A DNA stretch of 35,313 bases from Nitriliruptoraceae bacterium (GCA_007121975.1 SKJO01000175.1:1-35313), one strand, 5' to 3'. Counted from the stretch's first letter, positions 6,424 through 15,045 are shown. Numbers and translations: made by a program. Notes: generated from the sequence alone by a model not told the origin.

Positions 6424-9126
6424 ATGCACGAACCGTCCGGAGTCTGGTGCGCGATGCACACCCCCGTCCTACGAGCTGCCGTCACCGCGGGCGGTGCGCT
6501 CACCGGGGTGACCTACCTGCTGCTGCCGGTCGGCAGCCGAGCCCGGGCGCTGGTGTTCGTGGTCGCGGCGGTGGCGCTGCTGGTGGTCGCGGTGAGCCAC
6601 CTGCCCCGGCTGGACGCCCGAGCCCGGCGAAGCTGGGGCCCGGTGGTCGCGGGCATGGCCGCCTACGTCCTCGGTGACGTGCTGCTGACCGGGTGGCTCG
6701 GGCTGACGGGCATGGTCCTGCCGATCGGCAGTCCGGCCCATCTGCTCTACCCCACCGGCGCGGTCCTGCTGGCCCTGGGACTGCTGCGCTGCCTCGACCG
6801 CGGGCGGGAACGTGACCGTGCCGCGATCATCGACGCGCTGGTCGTGGTGACCAGTGCCGGGGTGGTGACCTGGATCCTGCTGGTGCTGCCCGCCGGTGAC
6901 GTGGTCGCCGACACCGTGGTCGGACAGCTGCAGCTCGTCAGCTACCCGATGGCCCACCTGCTGCTGCTGGCCGCCACCGTCCGGCTGGTCATCTCGGACC
7001 GTCGTCCGGCCCCTGCCCGCCGGCAGCTGCTGCTCGGGGTGGTGGCCGTGCTCGGCACCGCGATCACCGTCGGGGTGCTGCTGGCCGCGGACCGCTACAC
7101 GACCGGGTCGGTCGTGGACCTGGGCTGGTTCAGCGCCTATGTCCTGCTGACGCTGGCGGTCAGCCACCCGGGCGCAGCCGCTGCCGTGAGCCGTCCCCCG
7201 GCCGCGATCCGTCGCCTGTCGTCCCGACGCGTGATCGCGCTGACCGGCGCGGCGCTGCTGCTGCCCACGGCCGGGCTGGTGCTGGCCGAGCGGACCAGCG
7301 ACGTGCTGCTCGCGGCGGCGACCGCGGTCCTGCTCGGCCTGGTGACCCTGCGCGTGTGGTTGCTGCTGCGCGAGCTCGAGCGATCCCGCGACGCAGCGCT
7401 CGCCCACGAGCGGGAACGTGAACGCGACCGGCTCGAAGCCCTGCTGCAGCACGCCTCCGATGTCCTGCTCGTCATCGACGACGCGCGGGTCGTGTACGCG
7501 ACACCGTCCGCGACCACGCTGCTCGGTGACGACCCGACCGGCTGGGCGAGCTCCCGGCTCGATGCCCTGGTCATCGACGGCTCCCCGCTGGCACCCCGGT
7601 CGTCCTCGGCCGACGGCTCCACCGGCTCGCGCGCAGATCCCGTGCGCCGACGGCTGCGCGACCGTGCCGGCAGGTTGCACGTGGTGGAGGTGATCGTCGA
7701 CGACCTGACCCTGGACGCCGACGTCCGGGGCACCGTGCTCACCCTGCACGAGGTGACCGAGCGCGCCCGGCTCGAGGCGGAACTGCGCCACCTCGCGTTC
7801 CACGATCCCCTGACCGGACTGTGCAACCGGGAGCTGTTCCGTGATCGTCTGGAGCATGCCCGGCAGCGCATCCGACGCCAGGCTGATGGCCGACTGGCCG
7901 TGATGATCTGCGACCTCGACGACTTCAAGGGCGTCAACGACACGCTCGGCCACGGGGCGGGGGACCGGCTGCTGATCACGGTCGCCGAGCGGCTCGGTGC
8001 CCAGGTCCGCCACGCCGACACCGTCGCACGGCTCGGCGGCGACGAGTTCGCGATCCTGTGCGAGGACGTCCCGGAGATCCGTGACGCCGGGATCACCGCC
8101 CGCCGACTGCTCGAGGCGGTGCGGCAGCCGTTGCAGCTCGACGGGCACGAGCTGCGGGTGGGGACCAGCATCGGCATCGTGGTCGATGACGGCCAGCGCA
8201 CGGCGGACGAGCTGCTGCGGGACGCCGACATCGCCCTGTACGAGGCGAAGGCCGACGGCAAGCAGCGCTGGTCGCTGCACCGTCAGGCGATGACGGTGCA
8301 GGCACACGACCGGCTGCAGCTCGGCGTCGACCTCGCCACCGCCCTCGAGCGTGGACAGCTGCAGGTCGCCTACCAGCCGATCGTGGCGCTGCGCGACGGT
8401 CGTCCCCTCGGGGCGGAGGCGCTGGCGCGCTGGCAGCACCCGCAGCGCGGCGCGGTGCCGCCCGACGCGTTCATCCCGGTGGCCGAGGCCAGCGGCATGA
8501 TCCCGGCCATCGGCCGGCACATCCTGCGCTCCGGCCTGCAGGCACTGGCCACCTGGGACCGGCAGCACCCGGAGCTCCGGCTCAGGTTGGCCGTCAACGT
8601 CTCGGGGCGGCAGATCCGCGACAGCGGGCTGGTCGGACTCGTGGACCGCGAGCTGCGCGACTCCGGCGTCGGGGCCGACCGTCTGATGCTGGAGCTGACC
8701 GAGTCGGTCATGCTCGACGACACCGACCAGACCGTGGGCGTGATGCGCGAACTGCGCGGCCGCGGGGTGCGCTTCGCGATCGACGACTTCGGCACCGGCT
8801 ACAGCTCACTGGCCTACCTGCACCGCCTGCCCGTCGATCGCGTCAAGATCGACCGGCGCTTCGTCGACGAGCTCGGCCGCAACGAAGGCTCCCACCGGCT
8901 GGCCCGTGCCATCATCGAGCTCGGCGCCAGCCTGGGCCTCGAGGTGGTGGCGGAGGGCATCGAGACCGAGGTCCAGCGCCGGCAGCTCATCGCGCTCGGC
9001 TGCACCCGGGGACAGGGCTACCTGTTCTCCCGTCCGGTGCCGGCCGACGCGCTTGGCGCCTGGCTGGCCAGCCATCCGGCCGGGCGGCCGAACCCGCGGC
9101 CGGCGGTCGGGCACCCCGCGCCCTAG
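6424..9126 (+). CDS. Membrane-anchored PAS-GGDEF-EAL protein 2 (cyclic-di-GMP turnover)
   Basis: The 900-residue paralog of the preceding gene has the same order: membrane region (about 1-330), PAS (about 338-445), GGDEF (about 450-615) and EAL (about 630-885). It carries a canonical GGDEF at 538-542 with an RxxD inhibitory-site motif (RHAD) just before it. The EAL domain is complete: EAL 665-667, VNVSGRQ, LELTES, DDFGTGYSS, KIDRRF and AEGIE. Both cyclase and phosphodiesterase activity are plausible, and the membrane region and PAS domain may sense a signal. ATG 6424 is used here, but ATG 6454 is possible; neither has a strong ribosome site. The 9-base gap from the first copy suggests coupling. 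Confidence 0.92.
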   Translation: MHEPSGVWCAMHTPVLRAAVTAGGALTGVTYLLLPVGSRARALVFVVAAVALLVVAVSHLPRLDARARRSWGPVVAGMAAYVLGDVLLTGWLGLTGMVLPIGSPAHLLYPTGAVLLALGLLRCLDRGRERDRAAIIDALVVVTSAGVVTWILLVLPAGDVVADTVVGQLQLVSYPMAHLLLLAATVRLVISDRRPAPARRQLLLGVVAVLGTAITVGVLLAADRYTTGSVVDLGWFSAYVLLTLAVSHPGAAAAVSRPPAAIRRLSSRRVIALTGAALLLPTAGLVLAERTSDVLLAAATAVLLGLVTLRVWLLLRELERSRDAALAHERERERDRLEALLQHASDVLLVIDDARVVYATPSATTLLGDDPTGWASSRLDALVIDGSPLAPRSSSADGSTGSRADPVRRRLRDRAGRLHVVEVIVDDLTLDADVRGTVLTLHEVTERARLEAELRHLAFHDPLTGLCNRELFRDRLEHARQRIRRQADGRLAVMICDLDDFKGVNDTLGHGAGDRLLITVAERLGAQVRHADTVARLGGDEFAILCEDVPEIRDAGITARRLLEAVRQPLQLDGHELRVGTSIGIVVDDGQRTADELLRDADIALYEAKADGKQRWSLHRQAMTVQAHDRLQLGVDLATALERGQLQVAYQPIVALRDGRPLGAEALARWQHPQRGAVPPDAFIPVAEASGMIPAIGRHILRSGLQALATWDRQHPELRLRLAVNVSGRQIRDSGLVGLVDRELRDSGVGADRLMLELTESVMLDDTDQTVGVMRELRGRGVRFAIDDFGTGYSSLAYLHRLPVDRVKIDRRFVDELGRNEGSHRLARAIIELGASLGLEVVAEGIETEVQRRQLIALGCTRGQGYLFSRPVPADALGAWLASHPAGRPNPRPAVGHPAP

Positions 9127-9129
9127 GCT
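9124..9129 (+). promoter_or_regulatory. Predicted -10 element (TAGGCT) for a leaderless transcript
   Basis: TAGGCT lies 6 bases before the ATG at 9136 and overlaps the TAG stop of the preceding gene. No Shine-Dalgarno precedes that ATG, which fits a leaderless mRNA. GGCAC with a C-rich linker lies upstream at 9110, a weak match to the GTCAC motif seen at 619 and 2653. Confidence 0.45.
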
Positions 9130-9135
9130 CGCGGC

Positions 9136-9603
9136 ATGAGCCGTTCCTACGCCACCACCGACCAGGTCGACCGCGACGCCCTGCTGGCGTTCCTGCGGCC
9201 CCGCCACCGCATGGTCCTGGTGACCCGCCGCCGTGACGGTCGACCACAGGTCTCGCCGGTCGCCGGCGGGATCGACACCACCGGACACGTGGTCGTGGCC
9301 ACCTACCCCCAGCGCGCCAAGGTCCACAACCTGCGCCGCGACCCCAACGCCACGGTCATGACCCTGTCCGACGACTGGAACGGACCCTGGGTCCAGCTCG
9401 ACGGGACGGCGGTCGTGCTCGACCTGCCGGAGGCGCTCGAACCGCTGGTCGAGTACTACCGGTCCATCGCCGGCGAGCATCCGGACTGGCAGGAGTACCG
9501 CGAGGCCATGCGCACGCAGGGCAAGTGCCTGGTGCGCATCACCATCGACCGCTGGGGCCCGATCGCCACCGGCGGGTTCCCGCCGAACCTGGCCGGAGAC
9601 TGA
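9136..9603 (+). CDS. PPOX-class F420/FMN-dependent oxidoreductase family protein
   Basis: The 155-residue protein has the split-barrel pyridoxamine-phosphate-oxidase-like fold: LVTRRRDGRPQVSPV near residues 28-42, KVHNLRRDPNATV near 68-80 and the terminal IDRWGPIATGGFPP typical of actinobacterial PPOX-class F420-dependent proteins. Substrate unknown; the family includes F420H2-dependent reductases of heterocycles such as biliverdin. It sits alone between the GGDEF-EAL pair and the transporter, with its own predicted leaderless promoter. The transporter GTG begins 6 bases after its stop, so read-through into the next genes is possible. Confidence 0.85.
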   Translation: MSRSYATTDQVDRDALLAFLRPRHRMVLVTRRRDGRPQVSPVAGGIDTTGHVVVATYPQRAKVHNLRRDPNATVMTLSDDWNGPWVQLDGTAVVLDLPEALEPLVEYYRSIAGEHPDWQEYREAMRTQGKCLVRITIDRWGPIATGGFPPNLAGD

Positions 9604-9608
9604 CCGAC

Positions 9609-11021
9609 GTGCCGCGCACCTCCCGCCGCCCCACGGTCACCCTGCCGACCCCCTCCCGGCTCCAGCGCTGGGGCCTGGGGCTGGGCGCGGCAGCGTTCCT
9701 GGCCCCCCTGCTGCTCGACGTCCCCGGGCTCGACCCGGCCGGTGAGCGGATGCTGGCGATCTTCCTGCTCGCGATCGTGCTGTGGGTGACCGAGGCCATC
9801 CCGCTCACGGCCACCGCGGTGCTCGTGATCCTGCTGCAGGTCCTGATGCTCTCCGAGCAGGCCCTGGTCGGGCTCGAGACCGAGGTGCTGAGCGCCTCCG
9901 ACACCTTCGCGGCGCTCGCCGATCCGGTCATCATGCTGTTCCTCGGCGGGTTCCTGATCGCGGAGGGCGCGAGCACGTTCAAGCTCGACCGCAACCTGGC
10001 CGCCGTGCTGCTGCGCCCGTTCGCGGGCAACGCCCGCCGTTCGGTGCTCGGGCTGATGCTGATCACGGCGGTGCTGTCGATGTTCGTGTCGAACACGGCG
10101 ACGACCGCGACCATGTTCGCGGTGATCGTGCCGGTGCTCGCCGCGCTGCCTCCCGGCCGGGCGCGGACCGGGCTCGCGCTGTCGATCCCGGTCGCGGCCA
10201 ACGTCGGGGGGATCGGCACCCCGGTGGGCAGCCCCCCCAACGCGATCGCGCTCGGGGCGCTGAGCGCCCAGGGGCACAGCGTGTCCTTCGTGGGCTGGAT
10301 GCTGCTCGCGGTGCCGTTGATGCTGGTGCTGCTGGTACTGGCCTGGGTGCTGCTGACCCGGCGCTACGTGCCGAGCGACACCCCCTTCGATCTGGACACC
10401 ACCGCCGAGTTCGACCGCTCCCCCGCCGCACGGCTGTTCATGGTCATCGCCGGAGGCACGGTGCTGCTGTGGCTGACCGAGCCGTTCCACGGCATCCCGT
10501 CCTCGACGGTGGGCTTCCTGCCGGTGGTGCTGCTGCTGGCCACCCAGGTGATGTCGGGCGAGGACCTCAAGCGGCTGCAGTGGCCGGTGCTGTGGCTGGT
10601 GGCCGGCGGGATCTCGCTGGGTACCGGGATCGGGGCCAGTGGCCTCGACGACTGGCTGATCGGCCTGGTGGGCTGGGATCGCCTGCCCTCGACGATCCTG
10701 CTGCTGCTGCTCACCACGATCGGCGTGGCACTGTCGTCGGTGATCTCGAACTCCGCGACCGCCAACCTGCTGATCCCCTTGGCGCTGAGCCTGTCGGTGG
10801 CGGTGAACCTCGACCCCACCATGCTCGGGGTGCTGGTCGCCCTGGCCTGCTCGTTGGCGATGGTGCTGCCGATCTCCACGCCACCCAACGCGATCGCCTA
10901 CGCCACCGGGGAGGTCCCGACCCAGGCGATGGCGACCACCGGCATCGTGATCGGCGTGGTCGGCGTGGTGCTGCTGTCGCTGGTGATGCCCTGGCTGTGG
11001 ACCACGCTGGGCCTGCTGTGA
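9609..11021 (+). CDS. DASS/SLC13-family sodium:anion (dicarboxylate-type) symporter
   Basis: The 470-residue membrane protein has the two inverted halves of the DASS family. The substrate/sodium motifs are visible in each half: SNTATTATM (from about residue 160) with GTPVGSPPNAIALG, and SNSATANLL (from about 380) with PISTPPNAIAYATGE. Members carry di- and tricarboxylates, or sulfate/phosphate, with sodium; substrate here is unknown. GTG 9609, just after the PPOX stop, is chosen because the upstream part of the open frame overlaps that gene and lacks coding character. The next gene, a histidine kinase, overlaps its stop by GTGA, so the kinase may sense the transported substrate or control the transporter. 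Confidence 0.88.
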   Translation: MPRTSRRPTVTLPTPSRLQRWGLGLGAAAFLAPLLLDVPGLDPAGERMLAIFLLAIVLWVTEAIPLTATAVLVILLQVLMLSEQALVGLETEVLSASDTFAALADPVIMLFLGGFLIAEGASTFKLDRNLAAVLLRPFAGNARRSVLGLMLITAVLSMFVSNTATTATMFAVIVPVLAALPPGRARTGLALSIPVAANVGGIGTPVGSPPNAIALGALSAQGHSVSFVGWMLLAVPLMLVLLVLAWVLLTRRYVPSDTPFDLDTTAEFDRSPAARLFMVIAGGTVLLWLTEPFHGIPSSTVGFLPVVLLLATQVMSGEDLKRLQWPVLWLVAGGISLGTGIGASGLDDWLIGLVGWDRLPSTILLLLLTTIGVALSSVISNSATANLLIPLALSLSVAVNLDPTMLGVLVALACSLAMVLPISTPPNAIAYATGEVPTQAMATTGIVIGVVGVVLLSLVMPWLWTTLGLL

Positions 11022-12946
11022 GCAGCCAACTGACGGTGCTGGTGGTCGGGGACGAAGCCGACGCCGCGACGATCGTGGCCGAGTTCGCGGCCAACGCCAG
11101 CCCGCTGCTGGACTTCGAGGTGGTCGCGGACACCGCGGCCGCCCGCGAGCGTGCCCGTCGCGGCCCTCAGGTGGGCGGGATCGTGCTGGCCCCCACCCGT
11201 GACGATGTCGACGCGGTGATCGAGGATCTCGCCGACGAGCCGGCGCTGCAGGGCATCCGCACGGTGCTGGTCACCGACCGACGTTCGCACGACGACGTCA
11301 CCCGGGCGATCGACGCCGACCGCCTCGATGCGGTGGTCGCCATCGGCTGGCGTGATGGCGAGCTCGCCGCACACGTCACCTCCCAGGTGACCCGGTGGCT
11401 GCGCACGCAGCGGCCCGATCATCCGGTGCTGCACGAACTGGACGCCACCGACCGTTACCACCGTGCCTACGAGGCGCCGAGCAGCGAGCTGCTGCGCGAC
11501 CTCGAGCTCGACGACCATGCCATCGCCGAGCGGCTCAGCGCGGCGATCGACCGGGCGCTGGGGCGCCGACCGCGCCTGCAGCTGGCCGCCGGTACCCGCC
11601 TGACCCACCAGAACACCCCCGTCAACGGCGTGTTCGTGCTCCGTTCGGGCAGCGTGGCGCTCGACCGCACGACCTCGCTGGGCGAGATCCGGCTGCACCA
11701 CGGCTCGACCGGCCCGGTCGTCGGCCTGTTGTCGCTGGCCCAGCAACGGCGCGCCTTCTTCACGGCCCGCTGCACCACCGAGGTGGAGGTGCTGCACCTC
11801 GACCTCGAGCAGCTCGACCGGGCACTGCGCACCGAGCCCGAGGTCGGTGCGGCGATGGCGGCCGCCTCGGTCCGGGCGCTGGCCCGCCGGCTGCGCCGTG
11901 CCGAGCAGCTCCAGCTCGAGAAGCGGCAACTCAACCGGGAGCTCGAGGACGAACGCCAGCGCCTCGCCGCGGCGCTCGAAGCCCTCGAGACCGCCCGGCT
12001 CGAGCTCGTCGAGCAGGCCCGCTACGCGACCCTGGGCGAGCTCGCCGCCGGCGTCGCCCACGAGCTGAACAACCCGGTGGCGGCGCTGAGCCGGGCCGCG
12101 AGCTACGTGGGCGAGGACGTCGCCCGGCTGCTCGACGGCCACCCGCAGGGTGAGCTGGCCCGCTCGGCGTTGGATGCCGCGCGCACCCGTCCGACCCGGC
12201 GAGCCGCCGAGGAGCGGGCCGCGCGACGGGAGCTCGGCGCCACCCTGGGTGATGCGGGACTTGCCCGCCGCCTGGTCTCGGCCGGGATCACCGAGCTGGA
12301 GCAGGCCCGACGCCTCGGCGCGGACCGCGAGGAGACCCTGGCCGTGGTCGAGTCGGCTGCGAGCCTGGGGACCGCCCTGCGCAACCTCGAGGTCGGCTCG
12401 CAGCGGATCGCCGAGCTGGTCGCCAGCCTACGGGCCTACGCGCGGCCCGACCTGCAGCCGGTCGACGGCGTCGACGTCAACGAGCTGCTCGACGACACCC
12501 TCCGGTTGGTCGCCCACCGGCTCCAGGGCACCGAGGTGGTCCGACGCTTCGGTGAGCTGCCCCTGGTGCGGGCACGGCCGGGACCGCTCGACCAGGTCTG
12601 GACCAACCTGCTGGTCAACGCCGCTGAGTCCCTCGATGGTGCCGGGCGCATCGAGGTGGTGACCGACGTGCCCGACCCCGGGCACGTCCGGGTGCGCATC
12701 ATCGACGACGGCCCCGGCATCGACCCCGACCTGCTGCCCCGGCTGTTCGAGCCCCGGTTCACGACCAAGAACGGACAGGTGCGCTACGGACTCGGCCTCG
12801 GCCTGTCGATCGCCAAGCGGACCGTGGAGTCCCACCGGGGCCGGATCGACCTGGACAGCCGGCCGGGACGTACCTGCGCCACCGTGCTGCTGCCGGTGGA
12901 AGGTCCCGCCGGCCGCGACGACGCCGAGGAGGAGGCACGCGGATGA
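11018..12946 (+). CDS. Soluble histidine kinase with pseudo-receiver and cNMP-binding-like domains
   Basis: GTG 11018 overlaps the transporter TGA. The 642-residue protein shows, in order: a receiver-like domain (about 1-130) in which the expected phospho-aspartate position reads GGIVLAP and lacks Asp; a CRP-like cyclic-nucleotide-binding-type barrel (about 180-280: LAAGTRLTHQNTPVNGVFVL, then SGSVAL); a coiled coil (about 290-335); the phospho-acceptor box with His348 in AHELNNP; a long insert; and the ATPase domain with QVWTNLLVNAAESL, DDGPGID, FEPRFTTK and GLGLGLSI. No membrane segments are present, so sensing is cytoplasmic. It is co-transcribed with the response regulator through an ATGA overlap. 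The combination resembles kinases that integrate ligand binding and a second messenger; the ligand is unknown. Confidence 0.88.
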   Translation: MSSQLTVLVVGDEADAATIVAEFAANASPLLDFEVVADTAAARERARRGPQVGGIVLAPTRDDVDAVIEDLADEPALQGIRTVLVTDRRSHDDVTRAIDADRLDAVVAIGWRDGELAAHVTSQVTRWLRTQRPDHPVLHELDATDRYHRAYEAPSSELLRDLELDDHAIAERLSAAIDRALGRRPRLQLAAGTRLTHQNTPVNGVFVLRSGSVALDRTTSLGEIRLHHGSTGPVVGLLSLAQQRRAFFTARCTTEVEVLHLDLEQLDRALRTEPEVGAAMAAASVRALARRLRRAEQLQLEKRQLNRELEDERQRLAAALEALETARLELVEQARYATLGELAAGVAHELNNPVAALSRAASYVGEDVARLLDGHPQGELARSALDAARTRPTRRAAEERAARRELGATLGDAGLARRLVSAGITELEQARRLGADREETLAVVESAASLGTALRNLEVGSQRIAELVASLRAYARPDLQPVDGVDVNELLDDTLRLVAHRLQGTEVVRRFGELPLVRARPGPLDQVWTNLLVNAAESLDGAGRIEVVTDVPDPGHVRVRIIDDGPGIDPDLLPRLFEPRFTTKNGQVRYGLGLGLSIAKRTVESHRGRIDLDSRPGRTCATVLLPVEGPAGRDDAEEEARG

Positions 12947-13428
12947 AGCTGGCCGTGCTGGTGCTCGAGGACGAGCCGGGGGTACGCGACGCCCTGGTGC
13001 GCGACCTCGCCCCCTTCGCCGACCGGGTACGCGTCGAGGCGGCCGAGGACGTCCCCGATGCCTGGGCCGTGCTCGACGAGCTCGAGCAGGACGGCGACCG
13101 GCTCGCGGTGGTGCTCGCCGACCACCGACTACCGGGCACCACCGGCGTGGACTTCCTGGTCGAGGTGCACGCCGACGCCGACACCGAGGAGGTCCGGACG
13201 GTCCTGGTCACCGGCCAGGCCGATCTCGAGGACACCATCCGGGCGGTGAACCGGGCCGGCCTGCACCGCTATGTCGCCAAGCCCTGGGACCCCGACGAGC
13301 TGCGCGGGATCGTGCGCGAGCAGCTCACCCACTTCGTGATCGACGCCCGGATCGACCCGCTGCCCCACCTCGCGGTGCTCGACGCGGCGCAGGTGATGGA
13401 GGTGCTGCGGGGGCGCGGTGACCGCTGA
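12943..13428 (+). CDS. Receiver-domain response regulator without DNA-binding domain
   Basis: The 161-residue protein has a complete receiver domain: acidic cluster at 9-11 (EDE), phospho-acceptor Asp60 in LADHRLPG, Thr90 and Lys113 in AKPWD. About 35 residues follow, with no recognisable output domain. ATG 12943 overlaps the kinase stop (ATGA) and is preceded by GAGGAGGAGG, a strong ribosome site. It is the likely partner of the upstream kinase. The KPWD form is common in receivers of HupR/RpfG-type systems. Output may be by protein-protein contact or phosphorelay. It converges on the Ig-like membrane protein gene, only 11 bases away. Confidence 0.9.
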   Translation: MKLAVLVLEDEPGVRDALVRDLAPFADRVRVEAAEDVPDAWAVLDELEQDGDRLAVVLADHRLPGTTGVDFLVEVHADADTEEVRTVLVTGQADLEDTIRAVNRAGLHRYVAKPWDPDELRGIVREQLTHFVIDARIDPLPHLAVLDAAQVMEVLRGRGDR

Positions 13429-13439
13429 TCCGGACCGGG

Positions 13440-15005
13440 TCAGACCTGCTCGGGCACCCGGCGCACGAGGTCGAGCCCGTGGGCCTGCAGCCGCTGGTGG
13501 GCGACGTCGGTGACGGTGGTGTCCGGGTCGATGACCACCGTCGTGCCTCCCTGGTCCGCCACCCGGTCGACCTCACGGCCGGTGAGCACCAGGCGCCGAC
13601 GATCGCCGGTCGGCGCGCCGGTGTGGTCGGGCAGGCCCGGAGGGACCGCGCGGCGAGGGCGGGGACCGGCGGGCACGACGCCCGCATCGGCGGCCGCGAT
13701 CCGGTTGGTGCCGAACAGCAGCCCCCCACCGAGCAGCGCGAGCAGGACACCGAGCAGGGTGGTGGACACCAGGCCGCTTCCGCCGGTGGCTGCCAGCCCG
13801 TCGTCGACGGTCGCCGCATCGTCCACCACGGCCGCGCCGTCGTCGACCACGCCACCGTTGCCGGTCGGCGGTGCCGCCGAGGACGCCAGCACGGTGAACG
13901 CCGCCGAGGCGGTCGCGGCGCTGACCGTGCCCGTCGCCGAGATGCGCTGGTCGCCGAGCTGCAGCTGCGGCACGGTGAGCCGCCCATCGAGCACGCCGGC
14001 GTCGTTGGCGGTGAGCGTGCCCAGCGTGGTGACATCGACCCCGATGGTCAGCGCCACCGCCTCCCCCGGGCTCCAGCCGGTCCCGGAGATGAGCAGGGTG
14101 TCGCCGACCGCGGCGGCCGTCGGAGCGACCGAGATGGTCGCCTGCGTGGCCACCGGGCCCGTCGAGAGCACCGCGAAGCTGCGGGAGATCTCGACCGCGT
14201 CCCAGATCGCGTCCCCGCCCTGCCGGGCGGTGATCGTGCAGGTTCCCGGCGCGACGAGCTGGATGGTCGCGGTCGTGGCCCCGCCCGCGGTCTCGGTGGT
14301 CACGCGGCACACGTCCGGGTTGCCCGAGGTGATGGTCACCTCGAGCCCGGAGTCCGCGGTCGCGGTCAGCCCGAGCTGGCCGACCCCGAGGTCGACGTCG
14401 GAGAGCTGGTCGGGCACCAGCGTGATGATCTGCGCGGTGGCCGCTGCCGTGGTGAAGGCGAGCTCGACCTCGGACTCGCGCTCACCGGTGTCGGTCACGA
14501 GGAACCGGGCGGTGTAGCGGGCCCCGGCGGACAGCTGCACGCCGTCGAGGTCGTAGCCGACGCTGCGGGTGCCGACCTCGGCCTCACGCACGGTCACGGT
14601 CGGCTGGCCGGCGGCCTGCAGACGCAGCGGCCCCGCATCGCTGAGGTCGCGGTCGAAGGTGGCGCTGAAGCGATCGAGCCCGGTGTCGATCTCCCGACCG
14701 CCGTCCACCGGCTGACTGTCGAGCACGTGCGGCGGATCGCTCGGGGCCGCGCCGTCACCAGCGCCGTCACCAGCGCCGTCACCGACCGGATCGCCGGGCT
14801 CGGCGGTGATGTCCGTGACCGGGTCGGCGCCCTGCGCCGGCTCCACCTGCGTGGAGGTGCCCGACGCCGGGGCGGGGGGCGCGATCTGCGCGCCCACGCC
14901 CTGAGGGGGCTGCGCCAGCGCCGGTGCGGCACCGAGCAGCCCGACGAGCAGGGCCGCGGTCAGGGCCCTGGCCGGGCTCGGCATGATCGAACGCAGGCTG
15001 CCCAT
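13440..15005 (-). CDS. Secreted Ig-like protein with LAATG motif, one membrane helix and a BMC-type cytoplasmic C-terminal motif
   Basis: ATG 15005 gives 521 residues; a GTG at 15041 would lie inside the predicted -10. There is a signal peptide (about 1-31, ending APALAQ), a Gly-Asp-Ala repeat linker (GDGAGDGAGDGA, three 12-base repeats), a Big_5-like domain (about 95-188), two further Ig/TIG-like modules (about 195-280 and 288-372), an Asp-rich linker, LAATG at 404-408, a membrane helix at about 412-431 and a basic cytoplasmic tail. Residues 474-514 of the tail match residues 6-46 of the 86-residue BMC-locus protein at 20 of 41 positions without gaps, and resemble the EutQ N-terminus. LAATG resembles class E sortase signals, though the tail after the helix is far longer than usual. 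The combination suggests a membrane tether for the microcompartment (inference). Confidence 0.8.
   Translation of the reverse strand: MGSLRSIMPSPARALTAALLVGLLGAAPALAQPPQGVGAQIAPPAPASGTSTQVEPAQGADPVTDITAEPGDPVGDGAGDGAGDGAAPSDPPHVLDSQPVDGGREIDTGLDRFSATFDRDLSDAGPLRLQAAGQPTVTVREAEVGTRSVGYDLDGVQLSAGARYTARFLVTDTGERESEVELAFTTAAATAQIITLVPDQLSDVDLGVGQLGLTATADSGLEVTITSGNPDVCRVTTETAGGATTATIQLVAPGTCTITARQGGDAIWDAVEISRSFAVLSTGPVATQATISVAPTAAAVGDTLLISGTGWSPGEAVALTIGVDVTTLGTLTANDAGVLDGRLTVPQLQLGDQRISATGTVSAATASAAFTVLASSAAPPTGNGGVVDDGAAVVDDAATVDDGLAATGGSGLVSTTLLGVLLALLGGGLLFGTNRIAAADAGVVPAGPRPRRAVPPGLPDHTGAPTGDRRRLVLTGREVDRVADQGGTTVVIDPDTTVTDVAHQRLQAHGLDLVRRVPEQV
14749..14784. repeat. Three 12-base tandem repeats in the Ig-like protein gene
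   Basis: Three near-identical 12-base units (GCGCCGTCACCA on the plus strand) encode a Gly-Asp-Gly-Ala linker after the signal peptide. Copy-number change would keep the frame. Confidence 0.85.
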
Positions 15006-15039
15006 GGTCTCGCCACCGGTCCGGGAACGTCGGGTGCCC

Positions 15040-15045
15040 ACGGTA
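15040..15045 (-). promoter_or_regulatory. Predicted -10 element (TACCGT) for the Ig-like protein gene
   Basis: On the minus strand TACCGT lies about 34 bases upstream of the ATG at 15005, so the gene may be transcribed separately from the BMC operon that ends at 15136. No convincing -35 was found. Confidence 0.35.

Noticed and set aside
11018..11400. Functional phospho-receiver at the kinase N-terminus
   Set aside because: The strand that should end in the acceptor Asp reads GGIVLAP, so only the fold seems kept.
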